Source: Bradyrhizobium sp. NAS80.1
Lineage (GTDB): Bacteria > Pseudomonadota > Alphaproteobacteria > Rhizobiales > Xanthobacteraceae
DNA: 64,000 nt
Direction: 5' to 3'
NCBI RefSeq assembly: GCF_001908205.1
Contig: NZ_LGHL01000085.1
Location: 1-64,000, forward strand
The notes below the pieces were generated by a model. That model searched no databases. It saw only the letters and a list, made by a program, of their open reading frames with translations, and had not been told where the DNA came from. This document shows positions 49,741 to 59,671 of the stretch, piece by piece; position 1 is the stretch's first letter; each line of letters begins with the position of its first letter. The position numbers and the translations under genes were made by a program.

Positions 49741-50718
49741 ATGTTTTCTGTCTTCCTTCCCTCCGAGGGCTCCCTCAAGAAGGCGGTTATCGACGATCTC
49801 GGGGCCGTGCCGGAGCATGCGGTCTGGATCGACCTGGTCAACCCGACCGCGGCCGAGGATAAGGCGGTGGAGCGGCTGGCGAGCATCGCCATCCCGACCC
49901 GGGAAGACATGCAGGAGATCGAGATCTCCAGCCGCCTCTATATCGAGAACAGCGCGCGCTACATGACCGCGACGCTGATGTGCCACTCCGATACCGACAT
50001 GCCCCGGACCACGGCGGTAACCTTCATCCTCGGCGACCACCGCCTGGTGACGGTGCGCTACGACCTGCCGAAGCCGTTCGCCCTGGTCGAGGCCAAGCTC
50101 GCCCGCTCCTGCACGCCGTCCATTACCGGCGAGATGGTGCTGATGGAGCTGTTGGACGCCGTGATCGACCGCTGCGCCGACATTCTGGAGCGCTGCGGTG
50201 CCGAGATCGACCAGGTCTCGCACGACATCTTCGAGCCCGAGAGCGAGCGCCATGGCCACGCCAAGCAGTATTCGCAGATCCTGATCTCAATTGGTCGCAA
50301 GGGCGATTTGACCTCGAAGGTTCGCGAGAGCTTGGTCTCGATCGGCCGCGTCGTCACCTTCCTCTCCGCTGTGGTAGAGGGCGTGAAGTGGTCGAAGGAC
50401 ATGCGCGAGCAGCTCAAGACCATGCAGCGCGACGTCGCCTCGCTGACCGACCATGCCTCTTATCTCTCCAACAAGATCACCTTCGTGCTCGACGCCATGC
50501 TCGGTGTCGTGAACCTCGAGCAGAACAACATCATCAAGCTGTTTTCGGTCATGGCTGTTGTCCTGATGCCGCCGACGCTGATCGCCTCGATCTACGGCAT
50601 GAACTTCAGGGCGATGCCGGAACTCGAATGGGCCCACGGCTATCCGATGGCGCTGGTGATGATGCTGATCGCCGCCGTCGTCCCGTACTGGATCTTCAAG
50701 TGGAAGAAGTGGCTGTAG
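49741..50718 (+). CDS. corA: CorA-type magnesium/divalent cation transporter
   Basis: A 325-residue CorA family channel. A large cytosolic alpha/beta funnel domain (1-260, including the long helix KTMQRDVASLTDHASYLSNK) precedes two C-terminal helices. Between them is the selectivity motif SIYGMNF (GMN), followed by PELEWAHGYP. ATG 49741 is preferred to the in-frame GTG at 49735 because GGAG is spaced correctly for it. Its stop codon is the first base of a dispersed palindrome. Confidence 0.93.
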   Translation: MFSVFLPSEGSLKKAVIDDLGAVPEHAVWIDLVNPTAAEDKAVERLASIAIPTREDMQEIEISSRLYIENSARYMTATLMCHSDTDMPRTTAVTFILGDHRLVTVRYDLPKPFALVEAKLARSCTPSITGEMVLMELLDAVIDRCADILERCGAEIDQVSHDIFEPESERHGHAKQYSQILISIGRKGDLTSKVRESLVSIGRVVTFLSAVVEGVKWSKDMREQLKTMQRDVASLTDHASYLSNKITFVLDAMLGVVNLEQNNIIKLFSVMAVVLMPPTLIASIYGMNFRAMPELEWAHGYPMALVMMLIAAVVPYWIFKWKKWL

Positions 50719-50814
50719 AGCATGATCCGGCCTCGGAGGGCCGCGTTGGCGCAAAGTGCGAAGCGGTTTTCCCTTGCGACAAACGCGGAATGCGTTTGCG
50801 TGGAGATCATGCTC
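50718..50814. repeat. Rhizobial palindrome of the gagcatgatc type
   Basis: gagcatgatc at 50718-50727 is mirrored by gatcatgctc at 50805-50814, with gtgcgaagcggttttcc between. This is a very widespread palindromic element in Rhizobiales genomes. It begins inside the corA stop codon. The rest of the spacer to 51047 shows no gene. Confidence 0.8.
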
Positions 50815-51047
50815 AAAACGACAGCCTGACGCTCGTAACGATCCATGGCACTCTAGCAAGATACCTACCGAGACCTTACGCCGGTCGCAGAGACACGGTG
50901 GTTGGTGTCGCAGAATAGAGCGGGATTGAGGCCGCGCGGTGATGCGGACGCTTCGCCCCAATTGCTCCGGTAAAATTTGAGCGGTGGGCTGAACGTTTGC
51001 GCGAAACTTGTCTGCGATAAGCAGCGGGTTAGCCGCGAGGAACAACC

Positions 51048-51266
51048 ATGGTTGAAAAACACATAACGACGCTCCGCAACGTCATCGATCTGACGAGCTA
51101 TCGTCAGGTCCTGGCGAGCGGCAAGGCGCCGTCGTTGTCGGCACGGATGTGCCGGCACTGTGGTGCTCCGCTGCTCGAGGGCGAGAACGACGACGACTGC
51201 TCGACTGCAATCAACGTGGCCGCTCCACGGCTGCGCGAACGGTCGCGTCGAATTCGAGTCGATTGA
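51048..51266 (+). CDS. Small protein with a CxxC metal-site-like motif
   Basis: A 72-residue protein: MVEKHITTLRNVIDLTSYRQVLASGKAPSL, then ARMCRHCGAPLLEGENDDDCS with a C-x2-C and a further cysteine, then a basic tail. GAGGAAC precedes ATG 51048. This looks like a half zinc ribbon. Such orphans are found in Bradyrhizobium. Function unknown. Confidence 0.6.
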   Translation: MVEKHITTLRNVIDLTSYRQVLASGKAPSLSARMCRHCGAPLLEGENDDDCSTAINVAAPRLRERSRRIRVD

Positions 51267-51347
51267 GGGACGGAGGGAAGGGCGGGCGATCCAGGTCTTG
51301 CGGCGGCGTTGTCTGGATCGCCTTGCTTCCACTCCTCTGCAAATCAA

Positions 51348-52118
51348 CTAGCGTTTTACGATCTGCGCCGTCGAGACAATGGTCTCGGCGATGACGCCAT
51401 CGTGGCTGAACGAAGCGAGGTGCGCTTCGACATCACGCAGCATCGCCTCGACGCTGTCGCCCAATGCATCCGGCGAGGACGACGAGTAGGTGAGCGTGCG
51501 CTGCGCCAGGTCCTGCACGCTGACCAGATGGCTGGTCTCGGTTGTGACGAGTTCCGTGGGCTGAAACGAGCTGCCGCGAAAGAACGCGGGAAGGTCGCGA
51601 TGGGTCCGCGTGCCCTTGCCGGCCTCCTCCCAGAGCCTGGTCGGCGACCAGCGGCGGCGGACTTCATTGTAACCATCGAGCCACGGGTTGCGGCCGTCGG
51701 TGGCGGAAAACGAGGCGCAGATCACGATCGCGCCGTCGCGTGCGACCAGCCGGTCGAACAGGGCGATCGTCAGGTCGCGATCCATCCAGTGCAGGGCGCG
51801 CCCGACCGTCACAACGTCGAAGGTCCCGATGTCAGGGGCGAGCGTCTCTGCCTTGCCCTCGATCAGCGTGAGCGCATGGCCTGCAGATGCAGCCGCGCGG
51901 CGCGCGGCCTCGAGCATTGCGGGTTCAGGGTCGACGCCTACGATGCGGCCGACATAGCCGGCGAAGCCCAGCGCCAGCAGTCCGGGTCCGGTGCCGAGGT
52001 CGATCAAGGCGTTTCGTTCGCAGAGGCTGAGCCTTTGCGCGACGCTACGGAAGAATTCTGGCGGATAAGGCGGCCGCAAGTGCTCGTAAAGTGATGCTAT
52101 GCTCGCGAACCGGCCCAT
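51348..52118 (-). CDS. Class I SAM-dependent methyltransferase
   Basis: A 256-residue Rossmann-fold methyltransferase. SAM motif I is LIDLGTGPGLLALGFAG (about 38-54). The acidic residue follows in IVGVDPEPAMLEAAR, and motif IV-like FDVVTVGRALHWMD is present. The start MGRFASIASLYEHLRPPYPPEFF resembles UbiE/type 11 methyltransferases acting on small molecules. Substrate unknown. The SDR gene upstream ends 21 bases before its start codon and has the same orientation. Confidence 0.85.
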   Translation of the reverse strand: MGRFASIASLYEHLRPPYPPEFFRSVAQRLSLCERNALIDLGTGPGLLALGFAGYVGRIVGVDPEPAMLEAARRAAASAGHALTLIEGKAETLAPDIGTFDVVTVGRALHWMDRDLTIALFDRLVARDGAIVICASFSATDGRNPWLDGYNEVRRRWSPTRLWEEAGKGTRTHRDLPAFFRGSSFQPTELVTTETSHLVSVQDLAQRTLTYSSSSPDALGDSVEAMLRDVEAHLASFSHDGVIAETIVSTAQIVKR

Positions 52119-52139
52119 CCTTCGCCTTACGTCTTCTGC

Positions 52140-52898
52140 TTACACGTGCTGGCCGCCGTTGATGTGGATTTCGGCGCCATTGACGTAGGACGAGGTGTCC
52201 GTGCACAGCACGTAGATGATCTTGGCAACTTCGTCGGGCGTGCCGAGCCGGTGCATCGGGATCTGCTGGTCGACGATCTTCTCGGTGCCCGGCGACAGGA
52301 TCGAGGTGTCGATCTCGCCCGGCGCGATCGCGTTGACGCGCACGCCGACGCGGCCGAAGTCGGAGGCCATCTCGCGTGTCAGCGCGGCGAGCGCGGCTTT
52401 CGAGGTGGCGTAGGCGGCGCCCGCGAAGGGATGCACGCGCGAGCCCGCGATCGAGGTGACGTTCACGACTGATCCCTTCGCCGCTTTCAACTCTTCGATC
52501 AGCCCGCGCGCCATCATGATCGGCGCGAAGAAGTTGACGTGGAAGACGTGTGTCCAGGTGTCGAGGTCGGTGTCGACCGAGCCGAGCCGCGCGCCGCCCG
52601 GCCCCTTCGGCGAGATCGCGGCGTTGTTGACCAGCGCATGCAGCGTGCCGCCTTCGAGCCTGCGGCGGATCTCGGTGATCGCGCGTGCAGTGTCCTGGGG
52701 ATCGCCGAGGTCGACCTGGATGTGGTCCTCAGGGCCAGCGTCCCACGGGCAGTCCTCCGGAAAGGGATGCCGCGAGCAGGTGATGACGCGCCAGCCCGCC
52801 GAGGAAAAGCGGATCACGGTGGCGTGGCCGATGCCGCGGCTGGCTCCGGTCAGAAGGAGCGTGCGACGCGGCACGTTGGACGAATGCGGCATGGACAT
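52140..52898 (-). CDS. Short-chain dehydrogenase/reductase (classical SDR)
   Basis: A 252-residue SDR: cofactor motif TGASRGIGHA (18-27), NNAAIS, catalytic serine in VTSIAGSRVHPFAG and YATSK with tyrosine and lysine. C-terminal AEIHINGGQHV is a normal ending. It is co-directional with pdxH upstream (31 bases) and the methyltransferase downstream, so the three may be one transcript. Substrate unknown. Confidence 0.9.
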   Translation of the reverse strand: MSMPHSSNVPRRTLLLTGASRGIGHATVIRFSSAGWRVITCSRHPFPEDCPWDAGPEDHIQVDLGDPQDTARAITEIRRRLEGGTLHALVNNAAISPKGPGGARLGSVDTDLDTWTHVFHVNFFAPIMMARGLIEELKAAKGSVVNVTSIAGSRVHPFAGAAYATSKAALAALTREMASDFGRVGVRVNAIAPGEIDTSILSPGTEKIVDQQIPMHRLGTPDEVAKIIYVLCTDTSSYVNGAEIHINGGQHV

Positions 52899-52929
52899 CT
52901 TTCAGGTCGCCCCAAGGTTCAAGAATGGC

Positions 52930-53571
52930 TCAAGGGTACATCCGCGTCTTGGACCACGGCTGGCCGGCCGCGTCACGACGAAATTCGATGCGATCGTGCA
53001 GGCGGAATGCGCGGTCGTGCCAGAACTCGATGCGCACCGGCGTAATACGCCAGCCACTCCAGCCCGGCGGCCGCGGCACCTCGCCGATGACGTATCTGGC
53101 GGCGACCTTGGCGATCGCCTGCTCGAAGGCGAAGCGGCTTTCCAGCGCTTCGGACTGCTTGCTCGCCCAGGCGCCGATCTGCGCCTGCTTGGGGCGGGTA
53201 GCGAAATAGGCATCGGCTTCGGCATCGGTCACCGGCGTCACGTTGCCGCGGATGCGAACCTGACGGCGCAGCGACTTCCAGTGAAAAAGTAACGCCGCCT
53301 TAGGATTTGCGGCGAGTTCGCGGCCCTTCTGGCTGGCGATGTGGCTGTAGAAGACGAAACCCTCGGTATCGAAGCCTTTCATCAGCACCATGCGCACATC
53401 CGGCAGCCCGTCCGGATCGACGGTTGCGAGCGCCATGGCGTTCGGATCGTTCGGCTCGCTCTTGATCGCTTCGTTCAGCCAGGCCTCGAACAGCGCAAAT
53501 GGTTCGTCGGCGGCGGTGAAATCACCGGATGTTAAGGGTGTCTGGTGTTTCATCGAGGTCGTGTCGCTCAT
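52930..53571 (-). CDS. pdxH: Pyridoxamine 5'-phosphate oxidase
   Basis: A 213-residue PdxH. The FMN enzyme makes pyridoxal 5'-phosphate from pyridoxine or pyridoxamine phosphate. Motifs: PNAMALATVDPDGLPDVRMVLMKGFD, FVFYSHIASQKGRELAANPKAAL, SKQSEALESR, and the C-terminal IEFWHDRAFRLHDR and KTRMYP. Length is normal. ATG 53571 (MSDTTSMKHQT). Divergent from the surface-antigen-like gene. Confidence 0.95.
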   Translation of the reverse strand: MSDTTSMKHQTPLTSGDFTAADEPFALFEAWLNEAIKSEPNDPNAMALATVDPDGLPDVRMVLMKGFDTEGFVFYSHIASQKGRELAANPKAALLFHWKSLRRQVRIRGNVTPVTDAEADAYFATRPKQAQIGAWASKQSEALESRFAFEQAIAKVAARYVIGEVPRPPGWSGWRITPVRIEFWHDRAFRLHDRIEFRRDAAGQPWSKTRMYP

Positions 53572-53684
53572 GTCTGGAGTCCGAGTTGCGTCCCGCGGCC
53601 CAAAACGCGTTGTTGTCCGCTACCGCCCTATATAGGGCATGGGGACGCGTTGGCCTATCGGCGATCCGGCCGTCCGGCTTTGTC

Positions 53685-54092
53685 ATGACGATGATTCTGA
53701 TTGGGCTCGGCACCGGCGGTTGCAGCGTTTCCCGCAACGACGCCAGTGCCTATGCCAAGGCCGATGACGGTGACCTCACCGGCTCGATCACGCGGCCGGC
53801 GAAGAGCGCCCCGCCGACGGAGACCGATCTCGCCTTCGCCCGCAACGCCGCCTCCGACGTCCTCAGCAAGGGCGACAAGGATTCCAGCCAGCACTGGGAG
53901 AATCCGGAAACCGGGGCGCGCGGCTCGGTCACGCCGATCGCGCAATCCTATGCCGCCGAGGACGGCCGCAAGTGCCGCGACTTCCTGGCGAGCTATGTCA
54001 ACGGTAGTACCGAAAGCTGGCTCCAGGGCGCCGGTTGCCAAAGCAGCCGTGGCCGTTGGGAGATTCATACGCTAAAGCCGTGGCGGAGTTAG
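53685..54092 (+). CDS. RT0821/Lpp0805-type surface lipoprotein-like protein
   Basis: From ATG 53685 the protein has 135 residues: a short hydrophobic start (MTMILIGLGTGGCSVS) with a possible lipidation cysteine, a linker, and a C-terminal domain with HWENPETGARGSVTPIAQSY, GRKCRDFLASYV and GAGCQSSRGRWEIH. This is the RT0821/Lpp0805 (17-kDa antigen-like) pattern. The frame is open upstream and an earlier non-ATG start giving a longer signal is possible. Likely an outer-membrane or periplasmic lipoprotein. Confidence 0.75.
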   Translation: MTMILIGLGTGGCSVSRNDASAYAKADDGDLTGSITRPAKSAPPTETDLAFARNAASDVLSKGDKDSSQHWENPETGARGSVTPIAQSYAAEDGRKCRDFLASYVNGSTESWLQGAGCQSSRGRWEIHTLKPWRS

Positions 54093-54203
54093 GAATCAAG
54101 CCGGCCGACGAGTTGCAAAAATACCACTCGCCCCCCCACATGAGACGCAGGTGGGGCGGGGAGCCCTTTAAATATACCGATTTCCCAAGAGGAGACGTGA
54201 CGG

Positions 54204-55169
54204 ATGCGCGACCCCTATGAGGTCTTGGGGGTGCCGCGGAGCGCCAACGCTGCCGCGATCAAGAGCGCCTATCGCAAGCTTGCCAAGAAGCATCATCCCG
54301 ACAGCAATAAAGGTGACCCGAAGGCCGCCGAGCGCTTCGCCGAGATCAATTCGGCCAACGAAATCCTCGGCGACGAGGACAAGCGCAAGCAGTTCGACCG
54401 GGGCGAGATCGACGCCGAAGGCAAGCCGCGCTTCCAGGGCTTTCCGGGTGGCGGCGGGCCGCGTGGGCGCGCAGGTCCCGGCGGGTTCGAGAGCTACACG
54501 TTCCGCAGTGGGGGCGCAGGCGCCGGCCAGGGCGCCGGCGCGTTCGAGGACATCCTCAACAGCATGTTCGGCGGCGGGATGCGCGGCGCGCGGCCCGGGA
54601 CCGGCGGCGGTGCCCAGTTCGAATTCGATACCGGCGGGATCGGGCTCGATCTCGACGTCAATGTCGCCATGTCCGTCTCCCTGGAGGAGTCGGTCAAGGG
54701 TGGCGAGAAGCGGGTCCGGCTGCCGAACGGCAAGGAGCTCAACGTCAAGATCCCGGCCGGCGTCACCGAGGGTCAGCAGATTCGGCTGCGCGGGCAGGGC
54801 GAGAGCGCGCAGGGCCACCCGCCCGGCGATCTCCTGATCACCATCAGCATCGCGCCGCACCCGTTCTTCAAGATCGAGGGCGCCGACCTGCGGATCGACC
54901 TGCCGGTCACGCTCTATGAGGCTGTGCTCGGCGGCAAGGTTCGCGTGCCCACCCTCGGCAATGCTGTGGAACTGTCGGTCCCGAAAAATACCTCCAGCGG
55001 CCGGACATTCCGCCTCAAGGGCAAAGGCCTGCCGAAGGCTGGCGGAACCGGCGATCTCTTCGTCACCATCAGGATCATGCTACCGGACGGGAACGACACC
55101 GAGCTTGAGGCGTTGATGGAAAAGTGGCGGGACCAACACCCCTACAATCCACGTAGCGGGCGTGGTTAG
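54204..55169 (+). CDS. DnaJ-class co-chaperone (CbpA-like)
   Basis: A 321-residue J-domain protein. The J domain (1-68) has the HPD motif in KKHHPDSNKGD. A glycine/phenylalanine-rich region follows (about 75-125; GGGGPRGRAGPGGFES). The zinc-finger domain of DnaJ is absent, and the C-terminal substrate-binding domains (about 145-315) have PHPFFKIEGADLRIDLPVTLYEA. This is the CbpA/DjlA-like arrangement. ATG 54204 follows AAGAGGAGA. It stimulates DnaK ATPase in protein folding. Confidence 0.9.
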   Translation: MRDPYEVLGVPRSANAAAIKSAYRKLAKKHHPDSNKGDPKAAERFAEINSANEILGDEDKRKQFDRGEIDAEGKPRFQGFPGGGGPRGRAGPGGFESYTFRSGGAGAGQGAGAFEDILNSMFGGGMRGARPGTGGGAQFEFDTGGIGLDLDVNVAMSVSLEESVKGGEKRVRLPNGKELNVKIPAGVTEGQQIRLRGQGESAQGHPPGDLLITISIAPHPFFKIEGADLRIDLPVTLYEAVLGGKVRVPTLGNAVELSVPKNTSSGRTFRLKGKGLPKAGGTGDLFVTIRIMLPDGNDTELEALMEKWRDQHPYNPRSGRG

Positions 55170-55483
55170 GGCGAGATCGCAATCCGAAGGGGTTATCCGA
55201 AGGTCTAGGTCCGGAGCATTCTCCCAGCAGATGATGCTCATCATCCGCCTAAGGCGTGTGCTCGACGTGTCGGCTGTCCGGCGGGGCAACCGATAATAAG
55301 GTGCGGCCTCGAGAGGGGGACCAGCGCGGTACCAAAAACCCCAATCGAGGCCGCCCGCGTGTCGATCGGCGGATCGAACGCTGCTCATCTTCGCGTGATC
55401 ATCCGGTGCGATAATGAGACGCACGCATGTCTTGATTCCAAATTTTCGATGTCGGAATCGAGGCGCCGCGCTCACGTGGTTGT
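55170..55483. other. Spacer with a 10-bp inverted repeat, no gene seen
   Basis: No coding frame is convincing. The arms gcggcctcga (55303-55312) and tcgaggccgc (55345-55354) are perfectly complementary around a 32-base loop that itself contains gggg and cccc blocks. A smaller dyad gatgatg/catcatc is at 55230-55245. The stretch could hold a structured RNA or a repeat element. Confidence 0.45.
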
Positions 55484-56255
55484 CTAGCCGCCATTCTTCT
55501 CCGTTTGGTCGTAGACGGCCTGTGCGACCTTGGTCAGCCGGTCACGGTCATTGCCACCGGTGACGACATAGCCGACGCCGCGCTCGGCCCAGAACAGCGA
55601 TCCGTCCTTGTCCGCCTTGGCATAGCGCATTTGGGTCGCTCCGCTCTCGGTCTTGGCGGTGTAGATCGTGAAACGCTCGCCCGAGGGCCCCTCATACATC
55701 AGGAACGACGCCGGGCCGCTTGGCCCCGGCAGCAGCCGGCCGCCGACGAGCTTCAGCCCGCTCGCTTCCAGGTTCGGCGCGAACACGGTCCAGCCGCAGC
55801 GCTTGGTCAGCCAGGCCTGGAGATGGTCGCGCTCATTGCCGGGCACCTCGACGGGGTGGCGGACCTCGACGACATAGAGGCGGTGAGCGTCGAGTGCATC
55901 CTCCGTGAAGCTCTGGAAGGTCGATGGCACGGCCTTCGCGCCATGCGCGACCCAGCCGACCGTGCCGCCGGCGAGGAAGGCAACCAGCACAGCTGCGGCG
56001 GCGCCATAGAGCCATTGCCGGGGGGCGGCGCTCCAGCCGTTCGAGCTCCAGCCGGGCCGGCACCGATTCCTGGGCGACGGCGTCGTAGCGGGCATGCAGC
56101 ATCTCGGCCATGGCGCGCCAGGACTGCACGCGCTCGGCATCGTCAGGGTGGGCGGCAAGCCACGCTTCGACATCGGCGCGGCGCTCGGCCGGCAGCTCGT
56201 CGTCGACATAGGCGTGCAGTTCGTCCTCGGTCACTGAAATCCTGTGGTCGTTCAT
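55484..56255 (-). pseudogene. Transmembrane anti-sigma factor, frameshifted
   Basis: The N-terminal part in one frame (MNDHRISVTEDELHAYVDDEL, then AERRADVEAWLAAHPDDAERVQSW) is an anti-sigma domain. The rest (RQWLYGAAAAVLVAFLAGGTVGWVAHG helix, then a periplasmic domain ending QAVYDQTEKNGG) is in another frame. The frames join at six G bases (56020-56025, C6 on the coding strand). With five the protein would read ERRPRQWLYG in one frame, 256 residues. Either a homopolymer sequencing error or a real null mutation. It follows the ECF sigma gene by 106 bases, its cognate partner. Confidence 0.85.
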
Positions 56256-56361
56256 ATCGGTCGTCTCTGGCTCTGCGGCCCAAAATATCTTACGCGGTTC
56301 AACTGCGCTGTTTCCCTCTGCACGCAGGGGGCGCGACATGCGCGATGCATCAATCCTGCCA

Positions 56362-56850
56362 TCATTTCACCCGCCTGAGCGCGGGGCGCTCGCCCTCCAG
56401 CGAAGCTTTAACGTGGGCGCGGGCGCGCGCCAGACGGGACATTACGGTGCCGATCGGCACGCCCTGGATGTCGGCGACCTCGCGGTAGCTCATGCCTTCC
56501 AGCATCACCAGCAGCAGCACCGAACGCTGCTCCTCGACCAGCGTCGCCAGTGCCTTCTCGATGTCGCGCCCTTCCGCTTCCGTCCCGCTGGCATCCGGGT
56601 TGTTTTCCGTGAGCTGCATGAATTGCGGCCGCCTTGCCAGCGAGCGCCGCCGGTTCTTGTTGAGGTTGGTGAGGATGGTGTAGAGCCAGCTCCTGACGTC
56701 ACCTCCGAGGAAAAGGCGCTCCGAACGCAACGCCCGCACCAACGTATCCTGCACCAGGTCGTCGGCCGCATCCGCATCGCGCGTGAGCGCGCGGGCGTAG
56801 CGGCGCAACGCCGGGATCATGGCTTCCACACTCTGGCGAAACGCACTCAT
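56362..56850 (-). CDS. ECF-type RNA polymerase sigma factor
   Basis: A 162-residue extracytoplasmic function sigma factor. Region 2: YARALTRDADAADDLVQDTLVRAL and SWLYTILTNLNKNRRR; region 4: LLLVMLEGMSYREVADIQGVPIGTVMSRLARARAHVK. ATG 56850 (MSAFRQSVEAM). The next gene is its membrane anti-sigma factor. On the minus strand upstream, GGAAT (56918-56922) and GTT (56898-56900) are 17 bases apart, a plausible ECF-type promoter for autoregulation. The trigger is unknown. Confidence 0.9.
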   Translation of the reverse strand: MSAFRQSVEAMIPALRRYARALTRDADAADDLVQDTLVRALRSERLFLGGDVRSWLYTILTNLNKNRRRSLARRPQFMQLTENNPDASGTEAEGRDIEKALATLVEEQRSVLLLVMLEGMSYREVADIQGVPIGTVMSRLARARAHVKASLEGERPALRRVK

Positions 56851-57022
56851 GCCGTCTTTGATGTCCTGCCGTTCGGCGCGAGCGCCACAACCATCATAAC
56901 ACCCGAATGGAACGGCTATTCCGGCCCTCGAAACAGCGTTAACGCCGCGTATTAGGACTGTACCGCGAGGGAGGGCTGGTGTACCTCCAGACCTCAACGA
57001 GGCTCGACGGGACGTTAGCAAA

Positions 57023-57838
<816 letters not shown>

Positions 57839-57847
57839 CCTTTACCC

Positions 57848-58441
57848 GTGTCCACGATCTACTTCCTTCGCCACGGCGAGACCGAGTGGAATGCGCTCGG
57901 GCGGCTCCAGGGCACCAAGGACATCCCGCTGAATGTGCGCGGCCGCGGCCAGGCCATGCAGGCCGCCGGCATTCTGGCCGATCTGTTCAGGCGCGACGGC
58001 AAGGACAAGGCGGCGCTGCCCTACGTGTCGAGCCCGCTTGGGCGCGCGCGCCAGACCATGGAACTTGCACGCCGCAAGCTCGAATTGCCGGTCGCCGACT
58101 ATTCGCTCGACGATCGCCTGCGCGAGATCGGCTACGGCGTCTGGGAGGGGCTGACCCTGGCCGAAAGCGAGGCCTCAGATCCCGAGGTCTATGCCAGGCG
58201 CCTCACTGACAAATGGACGGTCGCGCCCACGGGCGGCGAGACCTATGCGGCCGTGCAGTCGCGCATGCTCGACTGGTATGAGTCACGCCTCACCGATACG
58301 GTCGCGGTTGCCCATGGCGGCACCTGCCGGGCCCTGATGGTGGCCTTGGGTATCGAGACCCCCGCCAGTGCCGCCGAGCTCTATATCGAGCAGGGCGCCG
58401 TCTATGTGTTCCGCGACGGCCGGCTGGAGAAGCATAGTTAA
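57848..58441 (+). CDS. Histidine phosphatase family protein (GpmB-like)
   Basis: A 197-residue phosphoglycerate-mutase-like phosphatase. FLRHGETEWN contains the catalytic RHG histidine; the second half has SSPLGRARQTMELA, REIGYGVWEGLT and VAHGGTCRALMVA with the second histidine. Cofactor-independent type length. The GTG start at 57848 sits nine bases after fabI, so it is probably co-transcribed. Substrate unknown. Confidence 0.88.
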   Translation: MSTIYFLRHGETEWNALGRLQGTKDIPLNVRGRGQAMQAAGILADLFRRDGKDKAALPYVSSPLGRARQTMELARRKLELPVADYSLDDRLREIGYGVWEGLTLAESEASDPEVYARRLTDKWTVAPTGGETYAAVQSRMLDWYESRLTDTVAVAHGGTCRALMVALGIETPASAAELYIEQGAVYVFRDGRLEKHS

Positions 58442-58534
58442 CCCGGCGCACCGCTCTGCAATGACCGTGCGGCGGGTTTGACCCCCGGCCCCCCCGCGCG
58501 TTACCACACGCCGGAACAGAGCCAGCGAGCAGCG

Positions 58535-59623
58535 ATGTCCTTCAACACCTTCGGCCATATGTTCCGCGTCACCACCTTTGGCGAGAGCCATGGGGTCGCG
58601 ATAGGCTGCGTGGTCGACGGCTGTCCGCCCCTGATCCCGCTCGCCGAGGCCGACATCCAGCAGGACCTCGATCGTCGCCGGCCGGGCCAGTCGCGGTTCA
58701 CGACGCAGCGCCAGGAGCCGGACCAGGTGAAGATCCTCTCCGGCGTGATGGCGCATCCGGAGACCGGCGTGCAGGTGACGACGGGCACCCCGATCGGGCT
58801 CCTGATCGAAAACACCGACCAGCGCTCCAAGGACTATTCGGACATCAAGGACAAGTTTCGCCCCGGCCATGCCGACTTCACCTACGAGGCGAAGTACGGC
58901 CTGCGCGACTACCGCGGCGGCGGACGCTCCTCGGCGCGCGAGACGGCAATGCGCGTTGCCGCCGGTGCGATCGCGCGCAAGGTGGTGCCCGACGTCAGGG
59001 TGCGCGGTGCGCTGGTGCAGATAGGCCCGCACAAGATCGACCGTGAGAAGTGGGACTGGGACGAGATCGCCAAGAATCCGTTCTTCTGTCCGGACAAGGA
59101 CAAGGCCGCGTTCTTCGAGACCTATCTCGACGGCATCCGCAAGAGCGGCTCCTCGATCGGCGCGGTGATCGAGGTAGTCGCCGAGGGCGTGCCGGCCGGC
59201 TTGGGTGCGCCGATCTACGCAAAGCTCGATTCCGATCTGGCGGCTGCGATGATGACCATCAACGCGGTCAAGGGCGTCGAGATCGGCGCTGGCTTCGGCG
59301 CGGCCGAACTGACCGGCGAAGAGAACGCCGACGAGATGCGCACGGGCAATGACGGCACGCGCTTTCTGTCCAACCATGCCGGCGGCGTCCTGGGCGGCAT
59401 CTCGACGGGACAGCCGGTGGTGGTGCGCTTCGCGGTGAAGCCGACCTCGTCGATCCTCCAGCCGCGTCTCACAGTCGATCGCAAAGGCGCCGACACCGAG
59501 ATCTTTACCAAGGGCCGCCACGACCCATGCGTCGGCATCCGCGCCGTTCCCGTCGGCGAAGCCATGATGGCCTGTGTGCTGGCCGATCACTTCCTGCGCG
59601 ACCGCGGACAGGTCGGGCGCTAG
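58535..59623 (+). CDS. aroC: Chorismate synthase
   Basis: A 362-residue AroC, last step of the shikimate pathway, forming chorismate with reduced FMN. Signatures: GESHGVAIGCVVDGCPPL, RRPGQSRFTTQRQEPDQVKILSG, RPGHADFTYEAKYG and DYRGGGRSSARETAMRVAAGAIA. ATG 58535 begins MSFNTFGHMFRVTTFGESHG as in homologues. Length normal. Confidence 0.97.
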   Translation: MSFNTFGHMFRVTTFGESHGVAIGCVVDGCPPLIPLAEADIQQDLDRRRPGQSRFTTQRQEPDQVKILSGVMAHPETGVQVTTGTPIGLLIENTDQRSKDYSDIKDKFRPGHADFTYEAKYGLRDYRGGGRSSARETAMRVAAGAIARKVVPDVRVRGALVQIGPHKIDREKWDWDEIAKNPFFCPDKDKAAFFETYLDGIRKSGSSIGAVIEVVAEGVPAGLGAPIYAKLDSDLAAAMMTINAVKGVEIGAGFGAAELTGEENADEMRTGNDGTRFLSNHAGGVLGGISTGQPVVVRFAVKPTSSILQPRLTVDRKGADTEIFTKGRHDPCVGIRAVPVGEAMMACVLADHFLRDRGQVGR

Positions 59624-59671
59624 CGCTCCGCCCAACTTGACGATCCCACAACTTCGTCCGCAAATGCGGGC

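Noticed and set aside
54134..54156. RNA thermometer before the DnaJ-like gene
   Set aside because: The CCCCAC/GTGGGG hairpin does not pair with the ribosome site (AAGAGGAGA about 30 bases later) and lacks ROSE features.
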